Origin: Scytonema sp. UIC 10036
GTDB taxonomy: Bacteria; Cyanobacteriota; Cyanobacteriia; Cyanobacteriales; Nostocaceae
NCBI RefSeq assembly: GCF_009725235.1
Contig: NZ_WJFC01000135.1
Coordinates: 1-34,603 of the forward strand
Direction: 5' to 3'
Length of the DNA stretch: 34,603 nt
Below the pieces are notes generated by a model. It did no database searches. It was not told where the DNA came from and saw only the letters and a list, made by a program, of their open reading frames with translations. This document shows, one piece after another, positions 32,013 through 34,603 of this stretch. The first letter of the stretch is position 1. The number at the start of each line of letters is the position of its first letter. Position numbers and translations under genes: made by a program.

Positions 32013-33827
32013 TTAGGGATGTTGGGTGAACTTATAACCACCTGCTGTCACCTCAAGAGTACCTTGTTTCCAACCTTGGTAAATTGGTGTTTTCTTACCT
32101 CGAGCATTTTGATAAACAGCGTAATGATTGCGCCAATCATGAAAATTTCCATTGCGCCAAACTTTTGGTAATCCTTGAGGCTGATGCTGAAGTTTCACCT
32201 TTCCTGAAACACTTCTATATTCAACAGCTTTATCGCCAATTTCACTTAAGTCCAAGCGAGATTGATTTAAGACAGTTTGTTGAAATTTCTCCCAACTACC
32301 GTATGTTTCTTTCTCTCCTATTTCCAAAGAAAATCCGCTAATTTGGTCATTACCTAGTGCTGTTAAAATTTGGTTTTCAGGGTATTTTTTGGCAATTTTC
32401 TCAGTGGCTGTACTATTAATTCCTTCAAGATTTAAATTAATAGGTGTCAGTGCTAACCAAGTCTTTTCATAACCAATAAAAGTCACGCCTTTTTTAGTTT
32501 CTAACTTGACAGACTTAGGTAAAAAAAACTGAAATGGTGCTTTAGGTTTATCGTTAAGCCAAATGATTAAATTACGGTATTGGGCAATGCGATCGCCACC
32601 AATAGACGAAGAAGACATTTGAGTCGGATCTGTCCCCGTTGCTGCAATAAAATAATCAACACCACGTGTAGAATTAAAAGCCATCATCTTAAAACCATTC
32701 CAGTCACCACCAGAACCTTCAGCTAAAGTCCCTATTTGGAAGGTATTTCCAAAATATAGAGTTTCATGAAATGCTGGTGCAGCATCACCACCCGGTTTCC
32801 AATTTTCATAAGTTGGTTTGGAATTGAGCAATTCGAGTGGCTTTTGAAATTGCTTTCGTGCTAAGGCAACAACTGCTAAAGGTGGACGATAGGTGCTTGT
32901 TATCAAATGCACCAAGTCAGGCGAAGGATTGGGATCTGCAAGAGGAGAATCACCAAAGTACAACCCCAATTCATGGGTAGCCAGAGAACACCAAACACAG
33001 TTTCCGTTGTTGTAATCACGCTTGGAAGGACCGCCAAATCCACCCCGCCAATATTTAATAGCACCAGACATCAAAGACCAATCCAAAGCGGATTTAGCAA
33101 GAGACTTGACTTCAGGGTCTTTGGCAAAATCGTAGAGATTGACGTAAGTTGAGATGGTGTGTCCCAAGTAGTTTTCGGAATCCCACTCGCCCTGTCCTAT
33201 TTGGTAGAGAGTGCGAACATTTCTTCTAATACGTTCTTTATAAAGCTTGCGAGTGGCTTCATTTCCTGTTTCTTCGGCAAATAAGTACACGGAAATTTCC
33301 CGCATTGCTTTTAAATTGTCTGTGTTGCGACAGTCTACCCAACTGTCGCAGTTGTCTGTGGATTTTGCCCAAAACTGACGTCGGTTGGGAAAGCGCCGTG
33401 TTAGCGGATCTACCTCCGTTAGCAGATGCATTGCCCGTTTCATCCTATCGCGGTAGGATGCGTCAAGGTACTTACCAAAGTAAAAGTATTTGCGGACTTG
33501 ACCTTTGAGAGTAAAACCAGAGTAAAAATCAATTCCCAATGTATGAGCGTGACTTTTAGCATCTGCATCTTCAGATTGTAAAAAGGCAATAGCTTGTTCT
33601 CGGTTTCCGGCAAGAAAGCCAATCATTGCCTTGGGATAAGATCTTTTTTCACTCTCAAAAGATGTAGTGCCGTATTTGCTGTCCGTCAATTTTGTCAAGG
33701 CTTCTTTCGACCGCAACTGAAAATCTCTTTCCATTTGCGGCGTCCACTGATTTTCCGCTTTAACCAGGGTGCAGCCAATGGGAAGAAATATTAATAATAT
33801 GACAATAGCTTTAATATTTCTTATCAT
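32013..33827 (-). CDS. Large exported protein, possible polysaccharide-active toroid
   Basis: This 604-residue protein has an N-terminal signal (KAIVILLIFLPIG). Cleavage could be at the lipoprotein-like IGC (C19), whose -3 proline is unusual, or after VKA (24). The first 350 residues are mainly helical with many aromatic residues (WAKSTDNCDSWVDCRNTDN, EWDSENYLGHTISTYVNLYD, GGFGGPSKRDYNNGNCVWC). The remainder looks beta-rich. Helical toroid plus beta-sandwich is the layout of heparinase/alginate-lyase-type enzymes, and the conserved N/H/Y-rich segment NYLGHT would fit, but I cannot identify a family. It is on the same strand as the DUF4330 gene upstream, separated by an inverted repeat. Confidence 0.7.
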   Translation of the reverse strand: MIRNIKAIVILLIFLPIGCTLVKAENQWTPQMERDFQLRSKEALTKLTDSKYGTTSFESEKRSYPKAMIGFLAGNREQAIAFLQSEDADAKSHAHTLGIDFYSGFTLKGQVRKYFYFGKYLDASYRDRMKRAMHLLTEVDPLTRRFPNRRQFWAKSTDNCDSWVDCRNTDNLKAMREISVYLFAEETGNEATRKLYKERIRRNVRTLYQIGQGEWDSENYLGHTISTYVNLYDFAKDPEVKSLAKSALDWSLMSGAIKYWRGGFGGPSKRDYNNGNCVWCSLATHELGLYFGDSPLADPNPSPDLVHLITSTYRPPLAVVALARKQFQKPLELLNSKPTYENWKPGGDAAPAFHETLYFGNTFQIGTLAEGSGGDWNGFKMMAFNSTRGVDYFIAATGTDPTQMSSSSIGGDRIAQYRNLIIWLNDKPKAPFQFFLPKSVKLETKKGVTFIGYEKTWLALTPINLNLEGINSTATEKIAKKYPENQILTALGNDQISGFSLEIGEKETYGSWEKFQQTVLNQSRLDLSEIGDKAVEYRSVSGKVKLQHQPQGLPKVWRNGNFHDWRNHYAVYQNARGKKTPIYQGWKQGTLEVTAGGYKFTQHP

Positions 33828-33836
33828 AGTTATTAG

Positions 33837-33905
33837 TGGATAGTTGTTAGTGGTTAGTTGTCAGTGGTTGGAAGCAACTAACAACCAACAACCAACAACT
33901 ATCCA
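33837..33905. repeat. Inverted repeat between DUF4330 and exported-protein genes
   Basis: TGGATAGTTGTT (33837-33848) and AACAACTATCCA (33894-33905) are perfectly complementary, with TTAGTGG/CAACTAAC-like units between them extending the pairing. It lies at the 3' end of the DUF4330 gene and just before the start of the next gene. Confidence 0.8.
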
Positions 33906-33917
33906 TTAACAACTAAC

Positions 33918-34451
33918 TCATTTTTCCTGTAGTCTGACATCAATGACAGTACTGTTAAAATTGTAGTTAAAGCCGTCTAACTCAATAGGCATACCAATTT
34001 TGACTTTACTATTACCCAGTACAGGTCCATCTGCTGTCACTTGGGCTTTGCCCTGTAAAGTCAAAAGCATATCCGTACTGAAATTATTAGATCTGACATC
34101 TGGTAATTCTTTTACGGAGCCGTCTGGTTGGGGAACCAGTATTGTTCTTGGTAGTACTTGTATCGATTTAATATCAATAGTTCCGTAGGGTTGATTGCGG
34201 ATAATCACTTTAGTCTTACCACCTTTTTCAAACCCTCGTGCGTATAATTGTTCCGGATCGCGGACATTTAATCCTCGAACCACTAAATCTACTTCGATAG
34301 GTACTGTTTGACTACCAACTTGAGCAACGGAACCAGAACCACCGGGAAATAGAAATACACCGAATATAACTAGCAGAATGACAAGTAAAGCACCGAAATC
34401 GAGGATGCTAATTTTACCGAATAAACGACCTTTGGAATCTAAAATAGCCAT
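33918..34451 (-). CDS. DUF4330 membrane-anchored protein
   Basis: This is a 177-residue protein from the ATG at 34451. The start MAILDSKGRLFGKISILDFG is how this cyanobacterial family normally begins, so a GTG 13 codons upstream is not used. One transmembrane helix (about 20-38, ALLVILLVIFGVFLF) is followed by a beta-rich soluble domain (about 45-177) with VPIEVDLVVRGLNV, IDIKSIQVLPRTILVPQPDG and a C-terminal VIDVRLQ. The family is widespread in cyanobacteria and uncharacterised, likely facing the periplasm or lumen. No partner is evident in the window. Confidence 0.85.
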   Translation of the reverse strand: MAILDSKGRLFGKISILDFGALLVILLVIFGVFLFPGGSGSVAQVGSQTVPIEVDLVVRGLNVRDPEQLYARGFEKGGKTKVIIRNQPYGTIDIKSIQVLPRTILVPQPDGSVKELPDVRSNNFSTDMLLTLQGKAQVTADGPVLGNSKVKIGMPIELDGFNYNFNSTVIDVRLQEK

Positions 34452-34603
34452 AACAAGTTTTTCTGATAATGGTAGCAGTATATCTTTCACTAAGAATGCA
34501 GCACTTTAATCTATTTTGCAGGACGAAAAGTTATTGGGCGCTGCCGATCGTGCAATAGTCTATCACAACTAGGGAGTAGGGAGTAGGGGACTGGGGACAA
34601 GGG
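34452..34603. other. Right edge, noncoding with short heptamer repeat
   Basis: This is the upstream region of the DUF4330 gene. At the very end AGGGAGT is repeated in tandem (about 34571-34586), the start of another heptamer STRR. No gene is visible before the window ends. Confidence 0.5.

Noticed and set aside
1..34603. tRNA or rRNA genes
   Set aside because: No cloverleaf with a T-arm GTTCRANNC motif or rRNA segment was recognised by eye; a tRNA search program was not available.

Overview
The window looks like chromosomal DNA from a filamentous, probably heterocyst-forming cyanobacterium (Nostocales). Evidence: frequent HIP1 octamers (GCGATCGC), heptanucleotide tandem repeats (STRRs such as TTAGTTG, CCATTAG, TGCTAAT, GACAAAT) between genes, two helical carotenoid proteins plus an OCP C-terminal-domain homolog, and a giant hybrid Ser/Thr-His kinase of the HstK type. 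No genus can be assigned from sequence reading alone.

Layout. (1) Bases 1-6400 are an accessory CRISPR/toxin-antitoxin island. Three arrays share one 37-nt repeat ending ATTGAAAC, all oriented to the right: array 1 (104-335, three repeats plus a truncated one), array 2 (2583-2765, three repeats) and array 3 (4568-6201, 23 repeats, 22 spacers). Arrays 2 and 3 have related leader sequence immediately upstream. No cas gene is in the window, so processing and interference proteins must come from elsewhere. Between and beside the arrays lie eroded toxin-antitoxin modules: a vapBC with a frameshifted antitoxin and intact toxin, a fitAB-like pair with the opposite damage (intact antitoxin, toxin with one in-frame stop), a vapC scrap, and a RelE-like fragment abutting the last repeat of array 3. 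A 138-bp MITE with 19-bp terminal inverted repeats and a perfect 10-bp target duplication sits at 912-1049, next to a nine-TPR exported protein.

(2) Bases 6806-10336 encode a three-gene MacAB/YknXYZ-like export system: membrane-fusion protein, FtsX/MacB permease and ATPase. (3) Bases 10521-15140 carry photoprotection genes: a helical carotenoid protein (HCP), a second HCP and an adjacent CTDH that together resemble a split orange carotenoid protein. Interspersed are an acidic low-complexity protein, a HAD phosphatase and epoxyqueuosine reductase QueG.

(4) Bases 15955-26804, all on the minus strand, form a signalling block. In transcription order these are a 1973-residue Ser/Thr kinase-AAA-GAF-histidine kinase-receiver protein, a receiver-histidine kinase two bases downstream, a NarL/FixJ response regulator, a receiver-GAF-PP2C (RsbU-like) phosphatase and an RsbW-like ATPase. 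The last two look like half of a partner-switching system. (5) Bases 27517-34451 hold mostly independent envelope-related or uncharacterised genes: a WecG/TagA glycosyltransferase, FtsE without FtsX, a beta-rich protein of unknown function, an alpha/beta-hydrolase with a degenerate catalytic triad, a second larger MITE copy, a 604-residue exported protein and a DUF4330 membrane protein.

Intergenic spaces are dominated by STRRs and by TTAGTGG/CCACTAA-type inverted repeats at gene ends. In several places the STRR supplies the stop codon, and in one place the start codon, of a gene. The most distinctive observations are the MITE family with its target duplications, the reciprocal decay of TA modules among leader-bearing CRISPR arrays, and the STRR that creates a ladder of five-codon upstream ORFs ahead of the exporter ATPase.
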